Positions 53,363-63,081 of a stretch of 64,000 nucleotides of DNA are shown here, one piece after another (positions within the stretch are counted from its first letter, which is position 1; each line of letters opens with the position of its first letter). This DNA comes from Aliivibrio wodanis (lineage in GTDB: Bacteria; Pseudomonadota; Gammaproteobacteria; Enterobacterales; Vibrionaceae): positions 1,367,801 to 1,431,800 of the forward strand of contig LN554847.1 of assembly GCA_000953695.1 (NCBI GenBank), written 5' to 3'. The notes under the pieces were generated by a model. That model searched no databases. It was not told where the DNA came from and worked only from the letters and a program-made list of their open reading frames with translations. Both the position numbers and the translations under genes were made by a program.

Positions 53363-55063
53363 ATGGAACAACGCTACGATTATATTATCGTCGGCGCGGG
53401 TTCGGCCGGCTGTGTGTTAGCAGATAGACTAACCGAAAGCGGTCAACACAGCGTTTTATTATTAGAAGCAGGCGGGACGGATAAGAGTATTTTTATCCAA
53501 ATGCCGACGGCTCTTTCTTATCCTATGAATTCTGAAAAGTACGCATGGCAGTTCGAGACTCAACAAGAATCAGGACTCGATGGACGCCAACTACACTGCC
53601 CTCGCGGCAAAGTTCTTGGTGGAAGCTCATCGATCAACGGCATGGTTTATGTTCGTGGTCACGCGTGTGATTATGACGAATGGGAAGAAAATGGCGCGAC
53701 AGGTTGGAACTATCAAGCCTGCTTACCTTACTTCCGTAAAGCAGAAACATGGAGCAAAGGTGCTGATCAATATCGCGGAGGCGAAGGCCCTTTAGGTACG
53801 TGTAATGGTAATGACATGACACTTAACCCTCTATATCAAGCCTTCATCAATGCAGGTAAAGACGCGGGATATCCAGAAACATCAGACTACAACGGCTATC
53901 AGCAAGAAGGTTTTGGTCCAATGCACATGACGGTAGATAAAGGCGTTAGAGCATCAACCTCAAACGCATATCTTCGTCGTGCTTTAAAGCGTCCTAACTT
54001 AACGCTAATGAAAGGAATTATCGCAAGAAAAATCCTACTTGAAGACAAGAAAGCCGTTGGTATTGAGTTTGAAAAATCAGGAAAAATTATCAATGTGCAT
54101 GCGAATAAAGAAGTCATTTCAAGTGCAGGTTCAATTGGCTCCGTTCAATTACTTCAACTGTCAGGCATTGGTCCAAAAACCGTCTTAGAAAACGCAGGCG
54201 TAGAGGTAAAACATCAACTCTCTGGTGTTGGTGAAAACCTGCAAGATCACCTTGAAATTTACTTCCAATACCACTGTAAAGAACCGATTACTCTTAACAG
54301 TAAGCTGGGCTTGGTAAGTAAAGGCTTAATAGGCACAGAATGGATACTAACTCGCAAAGGGTTAGGCGCAACAAACCACTTTGAATCGTGTGCTTTTATT
54401 CGCTCTCGTAAAGGTTTGAAATGGCCAAACCTTCAATATCATTTCTTACCTGCAGCGATGCGTTATGACGGACAAGCCGCGTTTGATGGTCATGGATTTC
54501 AAGTTCATGTTGGTCCAAATAAACCAGAAAGCCGCGGAACAGTATCAATAACCTCAGCGGATCCTCACGCAAAACCAAAGATCGTTTTTAACTACATTTC
54601 GACTGAACAAGATCGCCAAGATTGGCGCGATTGTATCCGCCTTACTCGTGAAATTTTATCCCAACCATCAATGGATTCATTCCGTGGTGATGAAATACAA
54701 CCGGGTATCGAAATCACGTCTGATGAGGCGATTGATGAATGGGTTAAACAAAATGTAGAAAGTGCTTACCACCCTTCTTGTGGTTGCAAAATAGGTAAAG
54801 AAGAGGACCCAATGGCCGTACTTGACGAAGAGTGCCGTGTACGTGGGATTGAAAATTTACGCGTGGTCGATTCTTCTGTGTTCCCAACGATTCCAAACGG
54901 AAACTTAAATGCTCCCACTATAATGGTTGCAGAACGTGCCGCCGATTTCATTCTTGGCAACCCTATGCTCACAGGGGAACACGCACCCGTTTGGATAGCA
55001 CCAGAATGGGAAAAGAAACAACGAATAAACGCACCAATAAGAGAAGCAAACACGCTTTCTTAA
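53363..55063 (+). CDS. betA: Choline dehydrogenase BetA
   Basis: The 566-residue GMC oxidoreductase starts with the FAD-binding [16 protein letters not shown] and has the second GMC signature region [16 protein letters not shown] and the C-terminal [20 protein letters not shown]. It oxidises choline to betaine aldehyde at the inner membrane with an electron acceptor. Length and order fit E. coli BetA. CGGAG lies 11 bases before the ATG. The stop is followed 77 bases later by choX. Confidence 0.93.
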   Translation: MEQRYDYIIVGAGSAGCVLADRLTESGQHSVLLLEAGGTDKSIFIQMPTALSYPMNSEKYAWQFETQQESGLDGRQLHCPRGKVLGGSSSINGMVYVRGHACDYDEWEENGATGWNYQACLPYFRKAETWSKGADQYRGGEGPLGTCNGNDMTLNPLYQAFINAGKDAGYPETSDYNGYQQEGFGPMHMTVDKGVRASTSNAYLRRALKRPNLTLMKGIIARKILLEDKKAVGIEFEKSGKIINVHANKEVISSAGSIGSVQLLQLSGIGPKTVLENAGVEVKHQLSGVGENLQDHLEIYFQYHCKEPITLNSKLGLVSKGLIGTEWILTRKGLGATNHFESCAFIRSRKGLKWPNLQYHFLPAAMRYDGQAAFDGHGFQVHVGPNKPESRGTVSITSADPHAKPKIVFNYISTEQDRQDWRDCIRLTREILSQPSMDSFRGDEIQPGIEITSDEAIDEWVKQNVESAYHPSCGCKIGKEEDPMAVLDEECRVRGIENLRVVDSSVFPTIPNGNLNAPTIMVAERAADFILGNPMLTGEHAPVWIAPEWEKKQRINAPIREANTLS

Positions 55064-55140
55064 ATAATAAGAAACACAAAAAATACAGTCAGCAGCGCCG
55101 TTATACCCAATGGCGAAAGGAATCATTACAAGGAATTATT

Positions 55141-56082
55141 ATGTCACTTACAAAAAAGACACTTGCCACATTAGCGATCAGCTCATTCGCTTTTAACGTG
55201 TATGCCAATCAATGTGAAACCGTACGTTTTGCGGATGTCGGTTGGACAGACATCACCGCAACAACCGCAGTAACCTCTGAACTACTTAAAGGCATGGGCT
55301 ATAAAACTAAAACCGATCTTCTTTCTGTTCCCGTCACTTACTCTTCAATGGCAAATGGCGACATTGATGTCTTCTTAGGTAACTGGATGCCAACAATGGA
55401 AGGGGATATCGCTAAATACCGTGAAGCGGGCACGGTAGAAACCGTTCGTGCCAATTTAGAAGGCGCTAAATACACACTTGCCGTACCAAAATATGTGTAC
55501 GACGCAGGCGTTACAAGCTTTGCAGATTTAGCTAAAAATGCCGACAAGTTCAAAGACCGCATCTACGGAATCGAACCGGGTAATGATGGTAACCGTATCA
55601 TTCAATCAATGATTGATTCTGACGCGTTTGGTCTTAAAGAGTTTAGTGTTGTTGAATCAAGTGAAGCCGGTATGGTTTCTCAAGTATCACGCGCCGTTCG
55701 TCGCAGTCAATGGATAGTGTATTTAGGCTGGGCTCCACACCCAATGAACAGTAATGTAGAAATGGAATACTTATCAGGCGGTGATGAATTCTTTGGTGCC
55801 AACTATGGCGGTGCAAGCGTTTATACCAACGTTCGCTCTAACTACCTTTCAGAATGTAAAAATGTTGGTCAGCTATTACAAAATCTAGCGTTCAGTCTTG
55901 AGATGGAGAATGAATTGATGGAAAACATTCTAAATCAAAAAATGACGCCAGAGAAAGCGGCTCAACAGTGGTTAAACAAAAATCCACAACAAGTAAAAGC
56001 ATGGCTTGAGAATGTGAGATCACTGCAAGGTGACGCCGCAAATAAATCAGTTACTGAATACCTAAAACAAGTTAAAGCTTAA
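55141..56082 (+). CDS. choX: Choline/betaine ABC transporter, periplasmic substrate-binding protein
   Basis: The 313-residue protein (start ATG at 55141, not the upstream in-frame ATGs) begins with a signal peptide (MSLTKKTLATLAISSFAFNV, cleaved after YANQ). It has the OpuAC/ProX-type substrate-binding pattern: FADVGWTDITATTAVTSELL, YSSMANGDIDVFLGNWMPTM, GIEPGNDGNRII and YLGWAPHPMN, where aromatic Trp/Tyr residues usually line the quaternary-amine pocket. Choline is the likely ligand given the bet genes. CAAGGA lies nine bases before the ATG. Only the wide cleft residues, not the ligand, are certain. Confidence 0.88.
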   Translation: MSLTKKTLATLAISSFAFNVYANQCETVRFADVGWTDITATTAVTSELLKGMGYKTKTDLLSVPVTYSSMANGDIDVFLGNWMPTMEGDIAKYREAGTVETVRANLEGAKYTLAVPKYVYDAGVTSFADLAKNADKFKDRIYGIEPGNDGNRIIQSMIDSDAFGLKEFSVVESSEAGMVSQVSRAVRRSQWIVYLGWAPHPMNSNVEMEYLSGGDEFFGANYGGASVYTNVRSNYLSECKNVGQLLQNLAFSLEMENELMENILNQKMTPEKAAQQWLNKNPQQVKAWLENVRSLQGDAANKSVTEYLKQVKA

Positions 56083-56086
56083 TCAA

Positions 56087-56110
56087 TAATGGTGGGTTTC
56101 TGCCCACCAG
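56087..56110 (+). promoter_or_regulatory. Intercistronic hairpin between choX and choW
   Basis: TGGTGGG (56089-56095) and CCCACCA (56102-56108) form a perfect 7-bp GC-rich stem with a six-base loop, without a T run after it. It lies between the stop of the binding protein gene and the permease start. Such hairpins stabilise the 3' end of the upstream message and lower downstream expression, so it could give more ChoX than ChoW. Confidence 0.7.
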
Positions 56111-56127
56111 TCATTTAAGGAAATATT

Positions 56128-56970
56128 GTGAATTTTATTACAGAGCACAAAATCCCTGTTGGGCAATGGATGGAAACAGGCGTTGACTGGTTAACTATCA
56201 ATGCCGCTGGTTTTTTTGATGCCATTTCATTTTTTCTAGAAACTATTATCCTATTTTTAGTCGATGTATTTAAATGGATGCCACCTGCGCTTCCTATTCT
56301 TATGACCGCTGCTATTGCGTGGTATTTACACAGAAAACCATCATTAGTGATTTTTGTCGTCGTCGCATTACTCACTATTCTAAACCTTGGCTATTGGCAA
56401 GAAATGCTGGAAACCTTTGTCCTTGTTTTTGCAGCGACAACGATTTCCGTATTAATTGGCGTACCGATTGGAATAATGGCTGCACACCGACCTTGGCTCT
56501 ATACCGTGTTAAGACCAATCCTTGATTTAATGCAAACTGTACCCACTTTTGTCTACTTAATTCCAACTCTCGTTTTATTCGGTTTAGGTATTGTTCCTGG
56601 GTTAATTTCTACCATTATTTTTGCTATCGCCGCCCCTATTCGTCTTACGTATCTTGGTGTCACAAAAGTGCCGGGAGAATTAATTGAAGCAGGCAAAGCG
56701 TTTGGTGCAAGCCGCATGAAATTATTACTCAAAGTAGAATTACCAGCAGCACTACCAAGCATTATGGCCGGCATCACCCAATGTATAATGTTGTCGTTAT
56801 CAATGGTGGTTATTGCCGCACTTGTTGGTGCTGATGGCTTAGGTAAACCTGTTGTTCGAGCGCTTAATACCGTGAATATCTCACAAGGTTTTGAAGCCGG
56901 ATTAGCCATTGTTCTTGTCGCTATTATTCTTGACCGCTTATGTAAAGCACCAAATCAGAAGGAAGTATAA
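56128..56970 (+). CDS. choW: Choline/betaine ABC transporter, permease
   Basis: The 280-residue integral membrane protein has about six segments and the binding-protein-dependent permease motif EAGKAFGASRMKLLLKVELP followed by ALPSIMAG (about residues 190-217). The start codon is GTG, preceded by AAGGAAA. It sits between choX and choV in the usual order and forms the channel with a ChoV dimer. Confidence 0.88.
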   Translation: MNFITEHKIPVGQWMETGVDWLTINAAGFFDAISFFLETIILFLVDVFKWMPPALPILMTAAIAWYLHRKPSLVIFVVVALLTILNLGYWQEMLETFVLVFAATTISVLIGVPIGIMAAHRPWLYTVLRPILDLMQTVPTFVYLIPTLVLFGLGIVPGLISTIIFAIAAPIRLTYLGVTKVPGELIEAGKAFGASRMKLLLKVELPAALPSIMAGITQCIMLSLSMVVIAALVGADGLGKPVVRALNTVNISQGFEAGLAIVLVAIILDRLCKAPNQKEV

Positions 56971-56972
56971 TC

Positions 56973-58160
56973 ATGGATGCCATTACTATAAAAAACCTCG
57001 ATGTGGTGTTTGGAAAAAAAACTAAACAAGCGTTGGAATTATTAGACCAAGGGAAAACTCGCCAAGAGATTATCGACGAGATAGGCCAAGTTGTCGGTGT
57101 TGATAATGTCTCTCTTTCAGTTAAAGAAGGCGAGATTTGCGTTCTAATGGGATTATCCGGTTCAGGTAAATCAAGTCTGCTTCGCGCCGTGAACGGGTTA
57201 AATGAAGTAAGCCGCGGTGAGCTCATGATTAAGAATGGCGACAAACTTGTCGATGTCGCTCTGTGTGATGAAGAAACCTTACGCCATTTACGTACTCAAC
57301 GTGTTTCGATGGTTTTCCAAAACTTTGCATTAATGCCATGGCTTACTGTGCTTGATAACGTCGCTTTTGGTTTAGAAATGCAAGGCATCGCAAAAAATGA
57401 ACGCCGAGCAAGAGCACGTGAACAAATTGAAATGGTTGGCCTTGCAGAATGGGAAACAAAATACCCTCATGAACTTTCAGGCGGTATGCAACAACGGGTT
57501 GGTTTAGCCCGAGCGTTTACGATGGATACCGACATTCTATTAATGGATGAACCATTTTCGGCACTTGATCCTCTTATTCGATCTCAGCTTCAAGATGAAC
57601 TTCTTCTATTACAAACAAAGCTAAATAAAACCATTTTATTTGTTAGCCATGATTTAGATGAAGCATTAAAAATTGGCAATAACATTGCGATCATGGAATC
57701 GGGTAAATTAATTCAACACGGTAAACCAGAAGACATCGTGCTTAACCCGAAAACAGAATACGTGAAAGATTTTGTCGCTCATACTAATCCATTGAATGTA
57801 TTAAAAGGTCGTTCATTAATGCAGCCTTTAGACTCACTTAAACAAGAAAATAACTGTTGGAAAATTTGTGATGCTAAAGATCTTTGGATAAATCAGCGCC
57901 AAGGTAAATTGAATATTGAAGACCAACCAACGCTAACTTTAATTGAATGGAATGAATCAACGACAAATTTGTCTTCGATCAATCACTCAACACTGGTTAT
58001 CGCAAATCCAGAGATTAGTATGCGTGATGCAATAAAGCTAAAACAGCGAAGCAATCACCCTATTTTACTGGTTGAACATAATCAATTAGTCGGGATTTTG
58101 GATAATAGCGAATTCTATAATGCGCTTATTGGTGATTTTCAGCTAAATAGTGCAGCGTAA
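56973..58160 (+). CDS. choV: Choline/betaine ABC transporter, ATPase
   Basis: The 395-residue ATPase has Walker A GLSGSGKSS (about 59-67), Q-loop MVFQNFALMPW, signature LSGGMQQRV, Walker B DILLMDEPFSALD, the H-loop FVSHDLDEAL and a C-terminal CBS-like domain (about 280-395) typical of ProV/OpuAA. The N-terminal region KQALELLDQGKTRQEI (about 15-30) also matches ProV-type proteins. It powers choline import. It begins three bases after choW ends and is followed by a large palindrome. Confidence 0.9.
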   Translation: MDAITIKNLDVVFGKKTKQALELLDQGKTRQEIIDEIGQVVGVDNVSLSVKEGEICVLMGLSGSGKSSLLRAVNGLNEVSRGELMIKNGDKLVDVALCDEETLRHLRTQRVSMVFQNFALMPWLTVLDNVAFGLEMQGIAKNERRARAREQIEMVGLAEWETKYPHELSGGMQQRVGLARAFTMDTDILLMDEPFSALDPLIRSQLQDELLLLQTKLNKTILFVSHDLDEALKIGNNIAIMESGKLIQHGKPEDIVLNPKTEYVKDFVAHTNPLNVLKGRSLMQPLDSLKQENNCWKICDAKDLWINQRQGKLNIEDQPTLTLIEWNESTTNLSSINHSTLVIANPEISMRDAIKLKQRSNHPILLVEHNQLVGILDNSEFYNALIGDFQLNSAA

Positions 58161-58167
58161 TACATAA

Positions 58168-58201
58168 TCATAAAGTGATGATAGCTCTCATCACTTTATG
58201 A
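58168..58201. terminator. Long perfect hairpin after choV
   Basis: TCATAAAGTGATGA (58168-58181) and TCATCACTTTATGA (58188-58201) form a perfect 14-bp stem with a six-base loop. No T run follows, so it may end the operon by another mechanism or stabilise the message. Confidence 0.72.
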
Positions 58202-58356
58202 TCAAGACCAATCCGAGTTATTAATTGAAAGAAAAAATGACACTCTATAAGCAAGCAAGACTAGAAAAGATTGAGAATAGTACCAACATCAGTACAATGC
58301 GGAAATCAACAACGTTGTAAACCATTCAATTTTGCATTTATACAAAGGTCTGTTAC

Positions 58357-58830
58357 GTGGATAAACATGAAGAAGTTTTGGTCGCTATTCGTCAGATAAT
58401 TCGAGCTATCGATTTACAATCGAAAAAACTGAACAAAGAATATGGATTAACCGGTCCTCAACTTATTTTAATGCGTGCGATTCAAAGTATGCATAATGTA
58501 ACGATCAAAGAGCTGTCAAATCACACAAATGTAAGCCAAGCGACAACGACTACTATTATTGATCGCTTAGAACATAACGGCTACGTTCAACGTATTCGTA
58601 GCGAATCTGATCGACGAAAAGTACATGCTAATTTGACAGAGAAAGGAACTGAATTACTCAACAATGCTCCTCTCTCTTTGCAAGATAACTTTGTGAACAA
58701 ATTCCATAAGTTAGAATCATGGGAGCAGAGCTTACTGTTATCATCAATGCAACGAGTATCTTCTATGATGAACGCTGAAGATATCGATGCCGCACCAGTA
58801 TTGCAACTTGAAAGTATTGCAAAAATTTAA
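58357..58830 (+). CDS. MarR-family transcriptional regulator
   Basis: The 157-residue protein has a winged HTH: QLILMRAIQSMHNVTIKELS, SNHTNVSQATTTTIIDRLEH, and the wing NGYVQRIRSESDRRKVHANL with its DRR motif. The start is a GTG with AAAGG eight to nine bases before it. It follows the cho operon by 196 bases. It resembles the EctR group that regulates osmolyte genes, but that is only context. A terminator follows. Confidence 0.83.
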   Translation: MDKHEEVLVAIRQIIRAIDLQSKKLNKEYGLTGPQLILMRAIQSMHNVTIKELSNHTNVSQATTTTIIDRLEHNGYVQRIRSESDRRKVHANLTEKGTELLNNAPLSLQDNFVNKFHKLESWEQSLLLSSMQRVSSMMNAEDIDAAPVLQLESIAKI

Positions 58831-58861
58831 GTAGCTTGAGCTTGTTGCTCCAATAGTAAAT

Positions 58862-58893
58862 AAAAGCCTCTATTTCAAAAGAGGCTTTTTCTA
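58862..58893 (+). terminator. Rho-independent terminator after the MarR gene
   Basis: AAAAGCCTC (58862-58870) pairs with GAGGCTTTT (58881-58889) and is followed by a T run. The stem is GC-rich at its centre and lies about 30 bases after the stop codon. Confidence 0.85.
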
Positions 58894-58992
58894 TTTATCC
58901 AATCAAAGATACATACACCTTAATTACCATACTGCAAGTTGATTAATTCTGTGTAAAATAAAACATTCTTAACTTACGCATAAAGAGAAAGC

Positions 58993-59948
58993 ATGGATAA
59001 TTTTATCACTCAACTGTGGTTTTCAGCATCAATCACTGGGCCGATTTGCTTAATGCTTTTTCTAGGTGTTGCCCTTAAACGCATTCATTTAATTAACGAT
59101 AATTTTATTGAAGTCGCTTCAAAGCTAGTATTCCAAGTAACCTTACCTGCTATGTTATTTTTGAGTATCGTAAATGCTGAACATGATTTTTCATCCAGTA
59201 GCCGTCTAATTATTTACGGATTAATCGCAAACTTTCTCTTTTTTTATTCACAGTTTTTTCAACTAAGTTTATCTTTAAAAACAAGCAAGACCATGGTGTG
59301 ATTATTCAGGGTGGATTCCGTGCAAATACAGCCATCATTGCACTTGCTTATGTTGCTAATGCGTATGGCGATTCAGGCGTAGCTCTTGCTGCTATTTATG
59401 TAGCTGCGACAACTGTCCTCTACAACATTCAAGCAGTCATCGCGTTAACACCAAAAGAAAAGCATAGCGAGAAGCAAGCCTTTGGTGTAATAGTTAAAAC
59501 TCTCACTAAAAACCCATTAATCATCTCTATAATATTAGGTGTTGTGTGCTCACTTCTCTCTATTCCGATTCCAGATATGGTAACTCAAGCGGGGCAATAT
59601 TTTGCAAACATGACACTACCTCTTGCCCTACTATGTGCAGGTGGCTCATTAAATCTCAATTCGATGAGAGAAAATCAAAGACCAACCTGGTTTGCAACAA
59701 GTTATAAACTTATCTTAAGCCCACTATTTATTACCCTTGGGGGTATGCTGTTAGGCTTTAGAGGGCTAGATTTAGGTCTTTTATTCTTTATGAGTGCAGC
59801 TCCTACAGCCGCCGCTAGTTATGTAATGGCAAGAGCAATGGGGGGGAATTCAACACTAGCTGCAAATATAATAGCTCAAACAACAGTGGCATCATTAGTT
59901 ACATGTACATTGGGAATATTTATTTTGTCTTCATTCAACTTACTTTAA
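58993..59948 (+). pseudogene. Auxin efflux carrier (AEC) family transporter, split by a frameshift in a T7 run
   Basis: Two frames together make one AEC permease of about 318 residues. The first part (58993-59301) has membrane segments ASITGPICLMLFLGVALKRI and VFQVTLPAMLFLSIVNAE. Frame 1 runs on to a stop at 59299, but the natural reading changes at the run of seven T (59239-59245): with eight T the sequence continues LFTVFSTKFIFKNKQDHGVI and joins IIQGGFRANTAIIALAYVAN of the second part (ATG at 59298). The second part holds the remaining segments and ends FILSSFNLL. If the loss is real the gene is inactive. Confidence 0.82.
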
Positions 59949-60207
59949 CGAGATATTCATTAGATGAATTATTTGGTGTTAAGTAAAAATTAAAACAATA
60001 CGTTAATATCACCTTTTTTCTTTTTCTATAATCGTATGACTTAATGATTAACTAAACACTAAAAATGTTGATTTCACTGCATAAATCACAAGATAAGAAT
60101 AAATCAACGCGACTAAAGTACAAATCCACCTCACGTCACAAAAGTTTATAAATGTTTCAGTATATTGAGCGCATTATTGTTATCAATCTATCAAAATAAG
60201 GCTCTTT

Positions 60208-61914
60208 ATGAACATTTCTAAATCACTACTCGTACTTTCAGTCAGTTTAGCAATGGCTGGCTGTGGCTCAGATAGCAACGATTCTCCTACAACTTGTGAG
60301 ACCGCTGATTCATGTACTAAGTTTACTGTTCTTCATACTAACGATAATCACGGCAGATTTTGGGAAAATAGTAAGGGCGAGTACGGCATGGCTGCTCGAA
60401 AAACACTTATTGACCAAATCCGTGCTGAAGTAAAAGAGAATGGTGGCGAATCTATTTTATTATCTGGTGGTGATATTAATACAGGTGTTCCAGAATCAGA
60501 TATGCAGGATGCTGTGCCAGACTTTGTTGGTATGAATCTTTTAGGCTATGACGCAATGGCTCTTGGCAATCACGAATTCGATAATGCATTAGATGTACTT
60601 GAGATGCAATCCGAGCTAGCTGATTTCCCAATGCTTGCTGCAAATATTTATGTAAAAGATACAGATGGTAATGTAACTGAAGAGCGCCTATTTGAACCAT
60701 ATAAAGTATTTACGATTAATGGATTGAAAGTTGCAGTGATTGGCTTAACCACAAAAGACACTGCGAAACTGGTTAATCCTGACAATGTATCAACTATCCA
60801 TTTTGCAGATCCTCAAATTGAAATTGAAAAAGTCATTACTGAAATCAAAGAAAATGAAAACGTTGATTTAATTTTTGCAACAACCCACATGGGTCATTAT
60901 GCTAATGGACAACATGGTAGTGAAGCTCCCGGTGATGTGCTATTAGCTCGCTCTCTAGAAGAGGGGCAATTAAACGCAATTATTGGTGGACACTCTCAAA
61001 ACCCTGTATGTATGGAAGGTAATGAATACGCAGACTTTAACCCTGGCGATGCGTGTAAACCTGATCAACAAAATGGAACTTATATCATGCAGGCACATGA
61101 GTGGGGCAAATACGTTGGTCGTGCAGATTTCGAATTCTATGATGGTAAACTTCATTTAGCAAAATACGATTTAGTACCCGTAAATCTTAAAGAAAAAGAC
61201 GAAAATGGTGACTACCAATACATTCAATCAGAAATAAAACCAGACGCTACGGTTAAATCTATTCTTTTACCATACCAACAAGAAGGTCAAGAACTACTAG
61301 ATGTGGTGATCTCACATACTGATGACGTCCTTGTTGGTGACCGTAGTGTCGTTCGTTCAGAGCAAACTAACCTTGGTCACCTTTTAGGTCATGCATATCG
61401 CACTTATAACCTTGTTAATGCCGACTTTGGTGTGATGAACTCAGGAGGTGTACGTGATTCGATTCAACCAGGTGATGTAGCTTATCGTGATGTGTTAACA
61501 GTGCAACCGTTTGGTAACTTTGTAACTAAAGCAACAATGACAGGTCAAGAAGTTAAAGAGTACCTGGATGTTGTCGCGACAAAAACTGCGGGTTCTGGTG
61601 CTTATGCTCAACTGGATAATATCAGTTTAACCGTTGATTGTGATCTAAGCGACGTGACTATTCGTGATATTAACGGTAGAGGATTTGATTTACAGGATAC
61701 ATATACTTTCTCTGTGATCAGTTTTAGTGCTGCGGGTGGCGATGACTATCCAATCATTGATGTTGAATCAACACAAATAACAGACGCATCAGTACTTAGA
61801 GAATTCTTTGTTAATAACCAGCAAGTAACAGCAGCTGATTACGCACCGACTGATGGTAAATTGATTTACCTCAGCAGTGGTCAAGAAGTAAAAGGCTGCC
61901 CTGCGGTTCAATAA
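60208..61914 (+). CDS. ushA: 5'-nucleotidase/UDP-sugar hydrolase, UshA-like lipoprotein
   Basis: The 568-residue protein has a lipobox-type signal (MAGCGSD, Cys 19) followed by a metallophosphatase domain: FTVLHTNDNHGRFWENS, LLSGGDINTG, DAMALGNHEFDNALD and ATTHMGHYANGQHGS, the dinuclear metal ligands D, H, D, N, H, H. The C-terminal 5'-nucleotidase domain holds NFGVMNSGGVRDSI-type nucleotide contacts and VQPFGNFVTKATMTG, DDYPIIDV. Length and text match UshA. The lipoprotein anchoring resembles V. parahaemolyticus NutA; the closest sequence text is UshA. It hydrolyses extracellular nucleotides for uptake. A terminator follows. Confidence 0.88.
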   Translation: MNISKSLLVLSVSLAMAGCGSDSNDSPTTCETADSCTKFTVLHTNDNHGRFWENSKGEYGMAARKTLIDQIRAEVKENGGESILLSGGDINTGVPESDMQDAVPDFVGMNLLGYDAMALGNHEFDNALDVLEMQSELADFPMLAANIYVKDTDGNVTEERLFEPYKVFTINGLKVAVIGLTTKDTAKLVNPDNVSTIHFADPQIEIEKVITEIKENENVDLIFATTHMGHYANGQHGSEAPGDVLLARSLEEGQLNAIIGGHSQNPVCMEGNEYADFNPGDACKPDQQNGTYIMQAHEWGKYVGRADFEFYDGKLHLAKYDLVPVNLKEKDENGDYQYIQSEIKPDATVKSILLPYQQEGQELLDVVISHTDDVLVGDRSVVRSEQTNLGHLLGHAYRTYNLVNADFGVMNSGGVRDSIQPGDVAYRDVLTVQPFGNFVTKATMTGQEVKEYLDVVATKTAGSGAYAQLDNISLTVDCDLSDVTIRDINGRGFDLQDTYTFSVISFSAAGGDDYPIIDVESTQITDASVLREFFVNNQQVTAADYAPTDGKLIYLSSGQEVKGCPAVQ

Positions 61915-61947
61915 GACTTAACATATAAGAATTATTATCTACACACT

Positions 61948-61984
61948 AAGACCGAGTTATTCGATAACTTGGTCTTTATTTTTT
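61948..61984 (+). terminator. Rho-independent terminator after the nucleotidase gene
   Basis: AAGACCGAGTTAT (61948-61960) pairs with ATAACTTGGTCTT (61964-61976), with one G-T pair and a TCG loop, followed by a T-rich tail. Strong by stem length. Confidence 0.87.
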
Positions 61985-62211
61985 AAACAGAGTAAAACAT
62001 CTCAAAAAGTCATACCAGAACTTGTGTTAAAGCCACTCTATAGTCTCTAAACGAAAAGAAATAATGCTCTCACTGTAACCTATGATAAAAATAACTACCC
62101 TTCAAAACTTGTGAGAAAGCAGAATATAGGCATAATGCCCTTTAAATTTTAATGTATAGTTCAAAAATACGTCACGATTTACGACGTTTATCTACGCTCA
62201 TATGAGGTGCA

Positions 62212-63069
62212 ATGAAAATACCAAACAGATTACTACCACTAGTTGAAGATGGTTTAATAGATGAAGTTCTAACCCAATTAATGAGCGGTAAAGAAGCCTC
62301 GGTCTACATTGTTCGTAGTGGTGATAACATTCAGTGTGCCAAAGTTTACAAAGAGATTGAACAGCGCAGCTTTAAACAAGCTGTAGCGTATCGTGAAGGT
62401 CGAAAGGTAAAAAACAGCCGTCGTGCTCGTGCAATGGAAAAAGGCTCTAAATTTGGCCGTGACGAGCAAGAAAAGGTATGGCAAAACGCAGAGATTGATG
62501 CGCTATACAAGCTATCTGAAGCTGACGTTCGTGTACCGACGCCTTATGGCTGCTTTGATGGTGTTCTCTTAATGGAATTAGTGACAAACGATGAAGGCTC
62601 TGTAGCCCCTCGTTTAAATGACATCACCTTAACAAAAGAACAAGCATTACGTGATCATGATTTAATGATTCAATACGTAACTCGTATGTTATGTGTAGGT
62701 ATCGTGCATGGCGATTTATCTGAATTTAATGTATTAGTTGATCATCTAGGCCCTGTTATCATCGATTTACCTCAAGCTGTCGATGCCTCTGCAAACAACA
62801 ATGCAAAATGGATGCTTGAGCGTGATGTGAACAACATGACGACTTACTATGGTCAATACGCACCTGAATTACTTGGCACCGAATACGCTAAAGAAATGTG
62901 GGCGCTGTATGAAATAGGCGAACTGACACCAAATACCAAACTTACTGGTGTATTTATTGATGATGGAAAAGATGCTGACGTTGATGGCTTAATGGCGGAA
63001 ATTAATGCAGTAATGGAAGAGGCGCGCTTACGTAAAGAGCGCCAACTTGAAGACCAAGAACAAGATTAA
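62212..63069 (+). CDS. RIO-type serine protein kinase
   Basis: The 285-residue protein has a RIO fold kinase: GKEASVYIVR at the phosphate-binding loop (residues 26-35), the Lys in CAKVYKEIE, a catalytic loop HGDLSEFN and a metal-loop VIIDLPQAVD in place of DFG. The overall text matches bacterial RIO1-family kinases such as PA4780. AGGTG (62204-62208) lies just before the ATG. It is convergent with the lipase-like gene. The substrate is unknown. Confidence 0.88.
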   Translation: MKIPNRLLPLVEDGLIDEVLTQLMSGKEASVYIVRSGDNIQCAKVYKEIEQRSFKQAVAYREGRKVKNSRRARAMEKGSKFGRDEQEKVWQNAEIDALYKLSEADVRVPTPYGCFDGVLLMELVTNDEGSVAPRLNDITLTKEQALRDHDLMIQYVTRMLCVGIVHGDLSEFNVLVDHLGPVIIDLPQAVDASANNNAKWMLERDVNNMTTYYGQYAPELLGTEYAKEMWALYEIGELTPNTKLTGVFIDDGKDADVDGLMAEINAVMEEARLRKERQLEDQEQD

Positions 63070-63081
63070 ACAATAAATACA

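Noticed and set aside
54991-55140. Upstream in-frame start for the choX protein
   Set aside because: The extra 50 residues lie mostly inside betA or the spacer, are Lys/Asn/Arg-rich, and would bury the signal peptide.
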